From Granulicella aggregans (GTDB lineage: Bacteria; Acidobacteriota; Terriglobia; Terriglobales; Acidobacteriaceae): a DNA stretch of 64,000 bases. The position numbers and the translations under genes are program-made. Of this stretch, positions 1-10,400 are shown piece by piece (within the stretch, counting starts at the first letter, position 1; the number at the start of each line of letters is the position of its first letter). The notes below the pieces were generated by a model. That model was not told the origin of the DNA. It ran no database searches and saw only the letters and a program-made list of their open reading frames with translations. The stretch lies in assembly GCF_014203275.1 (NCBI RefSeq), contig NZ_JACHIP010000005.1, forward strand, positions 248,001-312,000, read 5' to 3'.

Positions 1-1123
1 CATCCGAGGCGGCTTCATCGAAGATCATGGAACCGCGGACTACGCGGAATCCCTGCCGGTCAGACTTCTGTCGCTTGCGCGCGGATACGCTGTTCTTCAT
101 CTCCACCAGCTTTGCCAGGCGGGAGGGCGGCTTTGGAGAAGGGGCCAGGTCGATCATCTGGACAGTGTTTCGCTCCACAACGCGGGCGTTGCGGAAGTAG
201 AGCCGCATCCAGTAGGCAGCATCGGGGCTGGGCAGACCTCTGCGATTCAGGCCGACCGCCGCTGCCGCCGCAGCGTCCTGGGCCTGCCAGTCTAGGGTGT
301 TGTCGTCGCGCTCATGCCGGAAGTGAAGGAAGCAGCGCAGCAACTGGAGAAAGGCTATCGCCTCCTGAAACTCCTGACCGTTGGCACCGGCATCGAAGAT
401 TGACTCGGAGTTGGCAGCCAGACCTACACCCGAGCCTCGCCCGCCCGAAAGAAGCCTGGAGATCCAGCCGCAGACATGGACGTCGCGCAGGCCTCCGGGG
501 CACTCTTTTATGTTCGGTTCAAGATGAAAAAGGGTGCCGCCGTACTTGGCATGCCGGCCCTGGGTGATTTCAACAAGGCGGCGCAGGATCGCATCGCGAT
601 CGCGGTCGAACATCTTCGCCAGCGCCTGGCTCTGCAGTCTTTCGTGAAGTGCAGTATCTCCACCTAGGAAACGCTGGTCGAGCAGGGCGAGCGCGAACTC
701 GGTATTCTCCGGGTCGAAGCGTTCGCACTCTGTCAATCTGCGGGTCTGCGGAGACAGCCTCAGGCCACAGTCCCAGAGTGACTGACTCATGCGCCGAATC
801 GCGGGCTTCACTGCCGACTCAAAGACCTTAACGGCGAGCTTCGGTTCGACAAGGAACATCAGATCAACATCAGAGTAAGGAAAGAGTTCGCTACGGCCGT
901 ATCCGCCCGTAGCTACGAGCGCGACATTACGGAGAAGCTGTGGCTCAGCGGCGCACGCCTCCTGCCACAGCGAAGCGACGAGGGCATCGACCGCGTCGGA
1001 GCGCGCAAGTACGGTGGCAGCACCGGCGGCGCCTGCCTCGAACGCAGACACAATCTCCAGCATTCGCCGCCGGTAGGCTTCGCGTCTGCCGCCATCGCCT
1101 GAAACAGTAAGATCATTGGCCAT
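1..1123 (-). CDS. glnD: [Protein-PII] uridylyltransferase GlnD, 5' part (runs off the window)
   Basis: GlnD uridylylates PII under nitrogen limitation and removes the UMP when glutamine is high; it is cytosolic. The first 374 residues are present and the frame stays open to base 1, so the C-terminal HD and ACT domains lie outside the window. The nucleotidyltransferase signature GGYGRSELFPYSDVDLM is visible near residues 68-84, with the two catalytic aspartates in SDVD. The GlnD-typical LEPNIKECPGGLRDVH follows near residue 180. The ATG at 1121-1123 was chosen because translation from it gives an unbroken GlnD N terminus; no strong Shine-Dalgarno precedes it. It lies 146 bp downstream of glnB on the same strand, which fits the enzyme-substrate relationship. 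In LEPNIKECPGGLRD the usual Gly is Cys, a minor variation. Confidence 0.93.
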   Translation of the reverse strand, partial: MANDLTVSGDGGRREAYRRRMLEIVSAFEAGAAGAATVLARSDAVDALVASLWQEACAAEPQLLRNVALVATGGYGRSELFPYSDVDLMFLVEPKLAVKVFESAVKPAIRRMSQSLWDCGLRLSPQTRRLTECERFDPENTEFALALLDQRFLGGDTALHERLQSQALAKMFDRDRDAILRRLVEITQGRHAKYGGTLFHLEPNIKECPGGLRDVHVCGWISRLLSGGRGSGVGLAANSESIFDAGANGQEFQEAIAFLQLLRCFLHFRHERDDNTLDWQAQDAAAAAAVGLNRRGLPSPDAAYWMRLYFRNARVVERNTVQMIDLAPSPKPPSRLAKLVEMKNSVSARKRQKSDRQGFRVVRGSMIFDEAASD

Positions 1124-1269
1124 AGGAGTCGTAGATGCCGGCTCAAAACTCCCTTAAACGTTCGTTTCCCGCTAGTGTCGAGCCGGTACCCGAGCGAGTA
1201 GAACACACCGTAGCAGATACACTACACCGGAGATCCGGCACAGCGGATGTCTTTTGTAAATGCCTTCGT

Positions 1270-1608
1270 CTACAGAGCTATATCGCCGCGTTCGTCGTTG
1301 CGGATACGAATAGCCTCGTCAATCTTCGAGACGAAGATCTTGCCATCACCGATCGTGCCAGTGCGCGCGGCCGTGATGATGGCCTGAATCGCGAGTTCCG
1401 CCCGTTCATCGCTGGTGACAAGCTCCAGCTTCACCTTCGGCAAGAGGTCGACCGAATACTCGCGCCCGCGATAAAACTCCGTGTGGCCCTTCTGCCGGCC
1501 GTGTCCACGAGCCTCGAAGATCGTCATCCCTTCGATCCCCATCTCAACCAGGGCGTCTTTCACAGCGTCCAGCTTCGATGGCTGGATGATTGCCTCAATC
1601 TTTGTCAT
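1270..1608 (-). CDS. glnB: Nitrogen regulatory protein PII
   Basis: This is a trimeric cytosolic PII signal protein that senses ATP/ADP and 2-oxoglutarate and controls nitrogen assimilation targets. The 112-aa length is exactly that of the family. The T-loop contains Tyr51 in RGREYSVDLLPK, the residue uridylylated by GlnD. The B-loop region TGTIGDGKIFV (about residues 83-93) and the C-terminal signature are intact. A good ribosome-binding site (GGAGAG) sits just before the ATG. glnD follows on the same strand. No amtB or glnA is adjacent in this window, so the name glnB rather than glnK rests only on the glnD neighbour. Confidence 0.95.
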   Translation of the reverse strand: MTKIEAIIQPSKLDAVKDALVEMGIEGMTIFEARGHGRQKGHTEFYRGREYSVDLLPKVKLELVTSDERAELAIQAIITAARTGTIGDGKIFVSKIDEAIRIRNDERGDIAL

Positions 1609-1732
1609 TTGCTCTCCATCCTTAAAGTAGACGAAACCTTCGCCTCGCGCCGAGCGCAGACGATGTTTAACTCTGTTTCAGGGTAAATCTGGCTGGGACA
1701 ACACTACTCTACGACAAACCGGCGAGTGAAGG

Positions 1733-2776
1733 TTAGCGAGGAGCAGGCATCGTTGCGACTGGATTTACTGGCGCGTCGTTCGCCGAAGCGTATCCGCGTT
1801 CGCGCATCCATTTGATTAATAGCTCCGGCCAGACGCTGAGCTGTGGATTCCCTTCCGCCAGTCCGGAGCCGTGATTGCCGTGCTGGAAGAGGTGCATCTC
1901 GGCGGGTACGCCAGCCTTCACCAACGCGGTGTAGAAGGCGACGCTGTTCATCACGGGCACAATTCCATCGTCGGTGGTAGCAAAGAGAAAAGTTGGAGGC
2001 GTGTCCTTGTTGACCTGGGTCTCGTCGGAGAGATTGTTGAGCAGAGCCTGGGGGGCATCGTCGCCCAGGAGATATTTCCGCGAGACGCCGTGGGTGTTGG
2101 GAACCAGAAGCGTGATGACCGGATAGGCGAGGATGAGAAAGTCGGGGCGACAGGATGTCTTCTCGATTGCATCCTGCGATTGTGTATTTCCAGAGTCGTA
2201 ATGCGTTCCTGCCGTCGCGGCAAGGTGTCCACCCGCAGAGAAGCCCCACATCCCGATGTGATCTGGCTCGATGCTGTAGTCTGCGGCGTTCTTCCGCATC
2301 AGGCGGAGGGCCCGCTGTGCGTCGTTGAGTTCGATGGGATGGTGATAGACGGGGCCCAGCCTATATTTCAGGACGAACGCGGCAACCCCACGAGCGTTCA
2401 GCCAATGGGCGATGTCTTCGCCTTCGTGGTGCATGGAGAGGTAGGAATATCCCCCTCCTGGAGCGATGAGGACTCCGGTCTTTGTCGTGTTGTGCGTGGG
2501 AAGGTAGATGGTCATGGTCGGGACGTCGGCGGAGGTCTTGCCAACAGCCTTGGGAGCTCCCTGGGGCCACAGCAAGACTGTCTTGCCCCCCAACCCGGCA
2601 TCCACTTTCACCGGCGTGGGCGCGGGTTTCGAAGCTGGTGGCACGGGAGTCTTCTCGGAAGTCTGCCCGGCGGCGATGGAGCTCCCGAGGAGCAGCAGGG
2701 ACACCATCGCAGATGTCGCCAAATTAAAAATCCACCACGGCTGATCGCGATGGAGACCCAGGTTCAAACCCTTCAT
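1733..2776 (-). CDS. Secreted alpha/beta hydrolase, acetylxylan esterase/carboxylesterase-like
   Basis: A 347-aa serine hydrolase of the BD-FAE/acetyl-xylan-esterase-like alpha/beta fold. The N terminus has a basic start followed by a hydrophobic stretch (about residues 17-36, ending SSIAAGQ), so export to the periplasm is likely. The oxyanion region APGGGYSYLSM, the nucleophile elbow GFSAGGHLA, the acid in TTDDGIVPV and the histidine in HGNHGSGLA form a complete catalytic triad. Such enzymes often deacetylate plant polysaccharides, but the substrate cannot be read from the sequence. It stands alone, between glnB on the same strand and the divergent gmhA. A long open frame on the other strand (1871-2794) is an antisense shadow. 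Confidence 0.85.
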   Translation of the reverse strand: MKGLNLGLHRDQPWWIFNLATSAMVSLLLLGSSIAAGQTSEKTPVPPASKPAPTPVKVDAGLGGKTVLLWPQGAPKAVGKTSADVPTMTIYLPTHNTTKTGVLIAPGGGYSYLSMHHEGEDIAHWLNARGVAAFVLKYRLGPVYHHPIELNDAQRALRLMRKNAADYSIEPDHIGMWGFSAGGHLAATAGTHYDSGNTQSQDAIEKTSCRPDFLILAYPVITLLVPNTHGVSRKYLLGDDAPQALLNNLSDETQVNKDTPPTFLFATTDDGIVPVMNSVAFYTALVKAGVPAEMHLFQHGNHGSGLAEGNPQLSVWPELLIKWMRERGYASANDAPVNPVATMPAPR

Positions 2777-2856
2777 GCGCTCAATTCTATGTAAAACTTC
2801 AATCTACTGGTGCGAGCTTGTTAACTAGTTGCCGATAGCCGCGAGATGGAGATGGG

Positions 2857-3468
2857 ATGAAGTCGGTAATACGGAGACAGATTGCGCAGTCTATTGCGAC
2901 GCTTGAAGCAGTGCTGGCAGATGAGCGAATCGCCGAGACGCTGGTTCGGCTGAGCGAGATGACTGCAGCGACGATGAAGTCGGGGGGCAAGCTGCTGGTT
3001 GCGGGAAATGGAGGGTCGGCAGCCGATGCCCAGCACCTCGTGGCGGAGTTCGTCGGGCGATTGACGATCTCGAGACCAGCTCTGCGCGCCGTCGCGTTGA
3101 CCGTGGATACGTCGATCCTGACCGCCGTCGGCAACGACTTCTCGTTCGACCACGTCTTCGAGCGCCAGGTGGAAGCTCTGGGCGCGCCCGGAGACATCTT
3201 CCTAGGGATATCCACATCAGGCAACTCGAAAAACATCGTGAAAGCAGTGAAGCTCGCGAACCAGATGGGACTGACGACGGTTGGATTCAGCGGTAATGAT
3301 GGAGGCGCCATGGCCGAGCTGTGCCAATTGAACATCGTCATCCCGTCGTCGACGACCATGAATATCCAGGAGTCGCATCTGGTGCTGGAACACATCTACT
3401 GCATGCTGGTCGAGCTTTGCTACTTTGGCCCCGAGTTCGGAAGCAAACCGCAGGCGCTCGCCGAGTAG
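2857..3468 (+). CDS. gmhA: Phosphoheptose isomerase (SIS domain)
   Basis: GmhA converts sedoheptulose 7-phosphate to D-glycero-D-manno-heptose 7-phosphate, the first step of ADP-heptose synthesis for the lipopolysaccharide core. The 203-aa protein is a single SIS domain of normal family length. Diagnostic segments are GNGGSAADAQHLVAEFVGR (about residues 50-68), the phosphosugar-binding ISTSGNSKNIVKA (about 120-132), FSGNDGGAM and the C-terminal IQESHLVLEHIYCMLVE. The other heptose genes are not nearby. A purine-rich GAGATGGAGATGGG precedes the ATG. The gene is followed after 62 bp by the antiporter on the same strand. Confidence 0.92.
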   Translation: MKSVIRRQIAQSIATLEAVLADERIAETLVRLSEMTAATMKSGGKLLVAGNGGSAADAQHLVAEFVGRLTISRPALRAVALTVDTSILTAVGNDFSFDHVFERQVEALGAPGDIFLGISTSGNSKNIVKAVKLANQMGLTTVGFSGNDGGAMAELCQLNIVIPSSTTMNIQESHLVLEHIYCMLVELCYFGPEFGSKPQALAE

Positions 3469-3530
3469 CCCCCGGCTCCTCAATAGCCAAGCTTTCGTCG
3501 CTCGGTAAAGGTCACGTATCCTGACTTGAG

Positions 3531-5147
3531 ATGCCCGAGAGCCAACTTCACTTCGTAGAACTTGTTCTCGTCACCCTGGTCGCGTTCGTGGCGATTCTTG
3601 CCGCGCTGGCACAGAGACTCAAGATTCCTTACCCCATCCTGATGGTATTGGGCGGCCTTGTCCTGAGTTTCGTCCCAATCTTCCCGAACATCTCGCTTCG
3701 GCCGGACTTCGTCTTCCTGGTCATCCTGCCGCCACTGCTCTTTGCTGCTGCCCTGCAGACATCTTGGCGTGAGTTCAAGTACAACCTGGTGAGCATCGCG
3801 ATGATGGCCTTCGGCCTGGTCGCATTTACGGTCGCTGGAGTGGCCGTCGCCGCCCATTTCTTCTTTCCGGGGTTCGACTGGCGGACAGGAGCGGTGCTGG
3901 GAGCGGTCGTTTGTACCACCGACGCGATCGCTGTAGGGGCCATTGCCAAGCGCATCGGCATGCCGCAGTACCTCCTGGACATCGTTGAGGGCGAGAGCTT
4001 GTTGAACGATGCCACCGGCCTGCTGGCGCTGGAGTTCAGTGTGGCGCTGGTCGTCTCGGGAACGATTCCATCGATAGGGCATGGTGTGTTTCAGCTTCTG
4101 GTTATGGTCGTGGGCGGCGTGATCGCGGGACTCTTCGTTGGTTGGGTTGTCCGCACAATCCAGAGGCCCTTACAGGGCTCCGCGCTGCAGACGATGGTCT
4201 CGCTCGCTACACCTTACTGCGCCTATTTGCTCGGCGAAGGGCTCCATGCCTCAGGTGTCCTGGCGACCGTGGCCTGCGGGCTGTACCTTGGGCGGCAGGT
4301 CTCGACGACTTATACTTCGGAGGCGCGGCTCGACGCCCAGGCCGTCTGGAACACGATCGATTTCATCCTGAACGGCCTGGTTTTCATTCTGATCGGGCTG
4401 CAGCTTCCGGCGGTCCTGCCGGGTATGCGACCGCTCGATTGGCCACGCTTGTTAACAGCGGCCGCCTCTCTCTCGCTTCTGCTGATCGGTCTGCGGATGC
4501 TGTGGATACTGCCCGGATCGCGCTTCTCGGCCTTGATCCGGCGGCGCGTGTTGGGCCAGGACATGATCCCGTTAAGCGGCCGCCAGGCGATCGTGCTGGG
4601 CTGGAGCGGGCTACGCGGTGTGTTGACCTTGGCCGCTGCACTCTCGCTGCCCGAGACAACTGCGAGCGGAGCGCCATTTCCTCACCGTGACATGATCCTC
4701 TTCCTCGCCTTCTCGGTCATTTTGGTGACGCTGGTGGGCCAGGGGCTGACACTGCCCTGGATCACGCGAACGCTGGGTGTCTGCGCCGCAACCAACACCG
4801 GAGCAGAGGAGAGAGACGCCCGGCGCGCCATGACGCTCGCCGCGATTGCGGAAGTAGAGACGCTACGCGACACAAGGCTTGAGGCATCCCATCAAAGGGC
4901 GCTTGAACTTCTGGACCAGTCCTACAAGCGGCGTCTCGAACTACTTCAACGCGAAGCCGACCAGACGGGTGCATCTACCCCTTCAAAGTCGGAGATGGAG
5001 ACTTTCTCCGGGATCGCGTCGCAGGTCAGAGAAGCTGAGCGAAAGGAACTCGCGAGGCTGGGGGAGGCTGCAGAGATCGGCGATATGACTCTTCGTAAGC
5101 TCGAACGAGAACTCGATCTCATGGATGTCCGCTCGCAGCGTGGCTAA
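3531..5147 (+). CDS. CPA1-family Na+/H+ antiporter
   Basis: A 538-aa inner-membrane monovalent cation/proton exchanger. About twelve hydrophobic segments span residues 8-415. The ion-binding CPA1 motifs are present: TTDAIAVGAIAKRIGMP (about residues 130-146) followed by EGESLLNDATGLLALEF with the functional Asn-Asp pair. The C-terminal 110 residues are charged and alpha-helical, a cytoplasmic tail usual for this family. Close relatives are annotated YjcE/NhaP-like, but the physiological ion (Na+ or K+) cannot be decided here. It is probably involved in pH or sodium homeostasis. The N terminus MPESQLHFVELVLVTLVAF leads directly into the first membrane helix, which supports the chosen start. 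Confidence 0.9.
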   Translation: MPESQLHFVELVLVTLVAFVAILAALAQRLKIPYPILMVLGGLVLSFVPIFPNISLRPDFVFLVILPPLLFAAALQTSWREFKYNLVSIAMMAFGLVAFTVAGVAVAAHFFFPGFDWRTGAVLGAVVCTTDAIAVGAIAKRIGMPQYLLDIVEGESLLNDATGLLALEFSVALVVSGTIPSIGHGVFQLLVMVVGGVIAGLFVGWVVRTIQRPLQGSALQTMVSLATPYCAYLLGEGLHASGVLATVACGLYLGRQVSTTYTSEARLDAQAVWNTIDFILNGLVFILIGLQLPAVLPGMRPLDWPRLLTAAASLSLLLIGLRMLWILPGSRFSALIRRRVLGQDMIPLSGRQAIVLGWSGLRGVLTLAAALSLPETTASGAPFPHRDMILFLAFSVILVTLVGQGLTLPWITRTLGVCAATNTGAEERDARRAMTLAAIAEVETLRDTRLEASHQRALELLDQSYKRRLELLQREADQTGASTPSKSEMETFSGIASQVREAERKELARLGEAAEIGDMTLRKLERELDLMDVRSQRG

Positions 5148-5254
5148 GAGATTCGCTACCGGCTGAAAGTGACCTTGCTGACACAACCGCACAGAATTCA
5201 ACTTCCGAGTGCCTTCGCGCATCCATATGTCTGAGACATCAAAACAGGAGCGCT

Positions 5255-7402
5255 ATGCCTTACACTCTCTTGCCCGGCAAACCCTACCCGCTTGGGGCAA
5301 ATGTAACTGCGAAGGGCACGAATTTCGCTATTTACTCTGAACACGCCACGGCGGTGCAGTTGTGCTTCTTCGATGCGGATGGCAATCAGACCGACTGCAT
5401 CAACCTGCGCGAGCGCACTGCGTACGTCTGGCATGGGCTGGTGCGTGGCATCGCGGCGGGTCAGCGCTACGGCTATCGCATCGACGGACCATGGGAGCCA
5501 GAGCAAGGCCACCGCTTCAACCCCTCAAAGCTCCTTGTAGACCCGTATGCAAAGGCGATCTCAGGACAGGTCGACTGGAAGGCACCTATCTTCGCGCACA
5601 AAGTGGAGGATAATAACGACCTTGTTCGCTGCGACCGCGACGACGCCTACGGCATTCCGAAGTCGGTCGTCATCGATACGAACTTCAACTGGGGCAAGGA
5701 CTGCGCGCCGCAGACTCCACTCTCCGACTCTGTCATCTACGAGATGCACGTGAAGGGCTTTTCCATGCGCAACCCCGCCGTGCCGAAGAAGCTGCGAGGG
5801 ACGTATGCGGGTGTGGGCCATCCGGCGAGTATCGACTACCTAAAGAAGCTGGGCATCACGGCGGTAGAGCTCCTGCCCATCCATCATTTCATCGACGATG
5901 GTCACCTGCTGGACCAGGGATTAAGCAACTACTGGGGCTACAACACGCTTGGATTCTTCTCTCCCATGCCTCGATATTGCTCCTGCGGCGACACAGGCGG
6001 ACAAGTCAACGAATTCAAGCAGATGGTGAAGAATCTGCACGCCGCCGGGATCGAAGTGATCCTGGACGTGGTGTACAACCACACCTGCGAGGGCAACCGG
6101 AACGGCCCGATGCTTTCGTTCAAAGGCGTGTGCAATTCGACGTACTATCGCACCGTTGCGGACCAACCGCGTTATTACATGGACTATACGGGTACCGGCA
6201 ACACGTTGAATGTGCGCCATCCGCAGGTACTGAAGATGATCATGGACTCGCTGCGCTACTGGGTCACGGACATGCACGTCGACGGCTTCCGTTTCGATCT
6301 CGCCTCCACGCTGGCGCGTGAACTGCACGCGGTCAGCAAGCTTTCGAGTTTCTTCGATACGATTCACCAGGACCCCACGCTGGCTGATGTAAAGCTGATC
6401 GCGGAGCCATGGGATGTAGGAGAAGGCGGATACCAGGTCGGCAACTTCCCGGTGCTTTGGGCAGAGTGGAACGGCAAGTACCGCGATACCGTACGAAGGT
6501 TCTGGAAGGGCGATGGTGGCCAACTGTCTGATCTTGCCTACAGACTTACCGGGTCGAGCGATCTGTACCAGTTCGATGGACGAAAGCCGTACGCCAGCAT
6601 CAACTTCATCACGGCGCACGATGGGTTCACACTCTGCGACCTGGTGAGCTACGACGGGAAACACAATGAAGCCAACGGAGAAGATAACCAGGACGGGGCG
6701 AACGACAACGAGAGTTGGAATATGGGTGCGGAGGGCCCGACCGACGATGCGGGCATCAACACGCTTCGCGAGCGGCAGACTCGCAACTTTCTTACTACCC
6801 TCTTGTTGAGCCAGGGTGTGCCGATGCTCTCCGGCGGCGACGAGTTTGGCCGGTCGCAGCGCGGCAATAACAATGCTTACTGCCAGGACAACGAGATCTC
6901 CTGGTATGACTGGAAACTCGACGAGCCACGTAAGAGGCTGCTTGAATTTACATCGAAGTTGATTCAGTTGCGGCGCGACCATCCCAACCTGCATCGGCGA
7001 AGGTTCTTTCAAGACCGCGTGATCCGCAATACCGACGGCGACAACGTGGTCCACGACCTGTCGTGGTACGGTGCGGACGGTAACTTTCTTTCGAACGAGG
7101 CCTGGAACACGGAGTGGAACCGATCACTGGCCATCATACTGAACGGGAATACGCTCCAGGTGACGGACGACGAGGGAGCGCCCGTGGTGGACGATACGTT
7201 CCTGTTGATGGTCAACGCGGCTGCGGAGGGCGTGGAGTTCACGCTTCCTCCAACGCCATTTGGCGGCGCATGGAAGCACCTGATCGATACCGAGAATATC
7301 GAAGACCCGTTTGCGAGGGAGTGTGTGGGCGACAAGGTGATCCTTGGCGGCCGGTCGATGATGGTGTTGTGCGCGGAACGGAGCCACACTCAAATCTATT
7401 AG
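5255..7402 (+). CDS. glgX: Glycogen debranching enzyme GlgX/TreX type (GH13, CBM48)
   Basis: This cytosolic isoamylase-type enzyme hydrolyses alpha-1,6 branches of glycogen-derived limit dextrins. The 715-aa length is typical. An N-terminal CBM48 domain starts at PGKPYPLGANVTAKGTNFA, followed by the GH13 barrel. The catalytic residues are visible: Asp348 (DGFRFDLAS), Glu384 (LIAEPWD) and Asp456 (ITAHDGF). The signature GGDEFGRSQRGNNNAYCQD near residue 527 is characteristic of GlgX/TreX. An AGGAG ribosome-binding site precedes the ATG. No other glycogen gene is adjacent. It ends 9 bp from the end of the convergent RND pump gene. Confidence 0.95.
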   Translation: MPYTLLPGKPYPLGANVTAKGTNFAIYSEHATAVQLCFFDADGNQTDCINLRERTAYVWHGLVRGIAAGQRYGYRIDGPWEPEQGHRFNPSKLLVDPYAKAISGQVDWKAPIFAHKVEDNNDLVRCDRDDAYGIPKSVVIDTNFNWGKDCAPQTPLSDSVIYEMHVKGFSMRNPAVPKKLRGTYAGVGHPASIDYLKKLGITAVELLPIHHFIDDGHLLDQGLSNYWGYNTLGFFSPMPRYCSCGDTGGQVNEFKQMVKNLHAAGIEVILDVVYNHTCEGNRNGPMLSFKGVCNSTYYRTVADQPRYYMDYTGTGNTLNVRHPQVLKMIMDSLRYWVTDMHVDGFRFDLASTLARELHAVSKLSSFFDTIHQDPTLADVKLIAEPWDVGEGGYQVGNFPVLWAEWNGKYRDTVRRFWKGDGGQLSDLAYRLTGSSDLYQFDGRKPYASINFITAHDGFTLCDLVSYDGKHNEANGEDNQDGANDNESWNMGAEGPTDDAGINTLRERQTRNFLTTLLLSQGVPMLSGGDEFGRSQRGNNNAYCQDNEISWYDWKLDEPRKRLLEFTSKLIQLRRDHPNLHRRRFFQDRVIRNTDGDNVVHDLSWYGADGNFLSNEAWNTEWNRSLAIILNGNTLQVTDDEGAPVVDDTFLLMVNAAAEGVEFTLPPTPFGGAWKHLIDTENIEDPFARECVGDKVILGGRSMMVLCAERSHTQIY

Positions 7403-7411
7403 TTGCGAGAG

Positions 7412-10400
7412 CTACTCGAACTCGCCCTCCGGCTGCGGAAGAATGTCGTTCGGGCCAGCGATCCATACATAGAGCGTCGGCAGCAGGAAGAGGCTGATGA
7501 TCAGGTCGGAGATGAGGCCTCCAACGATGACCACGGCAAACGGCCTCTGCGAGTCCGAACCGATCCCATGCGAGGTCGCTGCCGGGAGCAGGCCGAGAGT
7601 GGCCACCAGCATGGTCATCATGATGGGGCGCAGTCGAAGCACGGCGCCGTCAACGGCAGAGTCTTCAATCGAGTGACCGCGAACGCGCATCTGGTTGATG
7701 TACTCAAGCATAATGACGCCGGTCTGCACCGACACACCGAAGAGTGCAAGGAAGCCGACACCGGAAGAGACGCTGAAGTTCGTGTGCGTGACGAAGAGTG
7801 CGAGCGTACCGCCGATAGGCGCGATGACAATGTTCGCCATGATGAGGGTTGCCCATTTGAACGAGCCGAACATGGAGTAGAGGATGAAGTAGATCAGCAT
7901 GATCGTGATGGGCACCACAATCGCGAGTCGCTTCGCAGAGCGCTTCTGGCTTTCATACTCGCCGGCCCAGCTTAGCGAGTAGCCGGTGGGCAGCTTCACC
8001 TTGGCGTTCACGGTGCTGATCGCTTCTTCTACGGCGCCTCCGAGGTCTCGACCGCGCACGCTGTACTTGATGGCAACGTAGCGGGAGTTCCCTTCCCGAT
8101 AGATCTCCGAAGCTCCGTCGACCACGATTGGCTTCGTGAGCTGCGCGAGGGAGACGCGCTCGCCGGATGGTGAGACCAGCCGCACCTGCTCGATGGCTTC
8201 AGCCGAGTTGCGGTACTGCTGGGCATAGCGGGCGACGACATCATAGCGGGCCTCCTTATCAAGCACCTGTGTGACAGCGTTGCCTCCAACCGCGGTCTGA
8301 ACCGCGTCCTGCACGTCGGAGACATTGATCCCGAAGCGGGCGGCTGCAGCGCGATCCACCACGAAGTTGAGGTTCGGCTGGCCGATGACGCGGAAGAGCC
8401 CGAGATCCTGGACCCCTTGGATCTTGCTCATGACGGAGACGATCTCGTCACCGGTCTTCTCGAGGGTCTTCAGATCGTCCCCGTAGATCTTCACCGCAAG
8501 CTCGCCCTTGACTCCGCTGACCGCCTCTTCCATGTTGTCGGAGATGGGCTGTGAGAAGTTCCAGAGAACGCCGGGCATCTTCTCTAGCTCACGATCCATC
8601 GCGGCGATCAACTCTTCTTTATTCTGGTGGAAGACCGGTCGCCACTCCTTTTTCTCTTTCAGGTCGACGAAGTATTCGGTGTCGAAGAAGCCGGTAGTGT
8701 CTACACCGTCATCGGGGCGGCCGACCTGGCTGACGACATCTTTTACTTCGGGAAAGTTCGCGAGGATGGGACGAGCCTCGGCCATCACGCGCTCGCCTTC
8801 GGTCGGCCCAGTGCTGGGCGCAAGCGTGCCGCGGACCCAGATCGCGCCCTCGTCGAGATGCGGCAGAAACTCCGAGCCGATGGCGCCTCCTTCGGTCAGG
8901 ACGACCGCCAGCAGAAGCCCGGCGGAGGTGGCCCCGACGACGATCCAGCGCGATTCGACAGCCCACAGAGCGGCGCTGCGATAGTGCCGCGTGAGGAAAT
9001 CCATCACCGGGTTATGCCACTCCTTCGCGCCGTTCTTGAAGAGGAAGCTCGAGAGCACGGGAGCGAGGAACATCGAGAAAATCAACGCGCCGAGTAGCGC
9101 AAAGGCGACCGTCCATGCCATGGGGCGGAAGAGCCGGCCTTCGACCTGCTGCAACGTGAAGATCGGCAGATAGGCCGTAACGATGATGCCGATGGCGTAG
9201 AAGACCGGCCGCTGAACTTCGTGCGCCGCTTCGCGAACGATGTCGAGAGTAGTGCGCGGCTCATCGTGCTTGCGGTTCATGTGACGGACGATGTTTTCCA
9301 CCATCACAACCGCTCCATCGACCACCATGCCAAAGTCGAGCGCGCCAAGCGAAAGCAGGTTCGCGGGGATGTGTTGCAGGTCGAGACAGATGGATGCGAA
9401 GAGCAGCGAGAACGGAATGGTCAATGCGACGATGAGCGCGCCGCGCACATTACCCAGGAAGAGGAAGAGGATGATCATCACCAGGGTGATTCCCTCTGCC
9501 AAATTGTGCAGAACGGTATGGGTGGTGAGGTGGACAAGGTCGTCGCGATCGAGGAAAGGTGCAACCTTCACGCCCGGAGGCAGCAGACCTTGTTTGCCCA
9601 CAACCGCGGGCTGAGCGCGTTGATAGAACGGAAACTCTTTTGTGAAGTGACCCAATGTTGCGGGCTTGGCTTCGACGCCATTCAGCTCTTCGACCTTCAT
9701 GTGAATGCGATCGAGTACCTCGTCGGAGTTTGCACCCTTCTGCAGCAGCAAGGTTCCTTCGATCACATCCGGATCGTCAACAACCACGCCATCTTTGCGT
9801 TTGATGGCCTTACCGATCTGGCCCAGGCGGATCTTTGCTCCCTGGACGACGGTGGCAATATCGCGCACTCGCAGAGCCGTACCGCTCTGCGTCTTGATGA
9901 GGGTGTTGGCAATGTCGTCGACACTGGTGAACAAGCCAACGGCGCGGACGTTGATCGCCTGCTGCCCTTCTTCGATGAAGCTGCCGCCGGCGTTGACGTT
10001 GTTGCTCTGAAGCTGCTGCTCGACCTGCGCGATGGTCAGGCCATAGGAGACGAGCTTGCCGGGGTCGAGCTGGACTTGATACTCACGCGTGATGCCACCA
10101 AAGCTTGAAACATCCACGACGCCGGGGACCGACTTGAACTGCTTCTCGAGCGTCCAGTCTTCGAGGGACTTGAGCGCCATGTTGTCGTACTTCGGATTCT
10201 TGCTGCTGAGCGTGTACCAGTAGATCTGCCCGACGGGGCTCCAGTCGGTGCCGATCTGCGGCGTCAGGCCCGCAGGCAGCGTGACCTGCTGGATACGTTC
10301 CAGTACCTTCTCGCGGTTCCAGTCATTCGTCGACTCATCGTCGAAGATAAGCATGACGCTCGAAAGACCGGCCAGCGAAGTGGAACGGAGATGCGCCAGG

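Noticed and set aside
1871..2794. 307-codon open frame on the plus strand
   Set aside because: It is antisense to the esterase gene, has no recognisable domain, and arises from high GC codon bias.
5921..7054. 377-codon open frame on the minus strand
   Set aside because: Antisense to glgX, whose catalytic motifs are all in the other strand.
9221..10108. 295-codon open frame on the plus strand
   Set aside because: Antisense to the RND pump gene; composition is unlike a protein.
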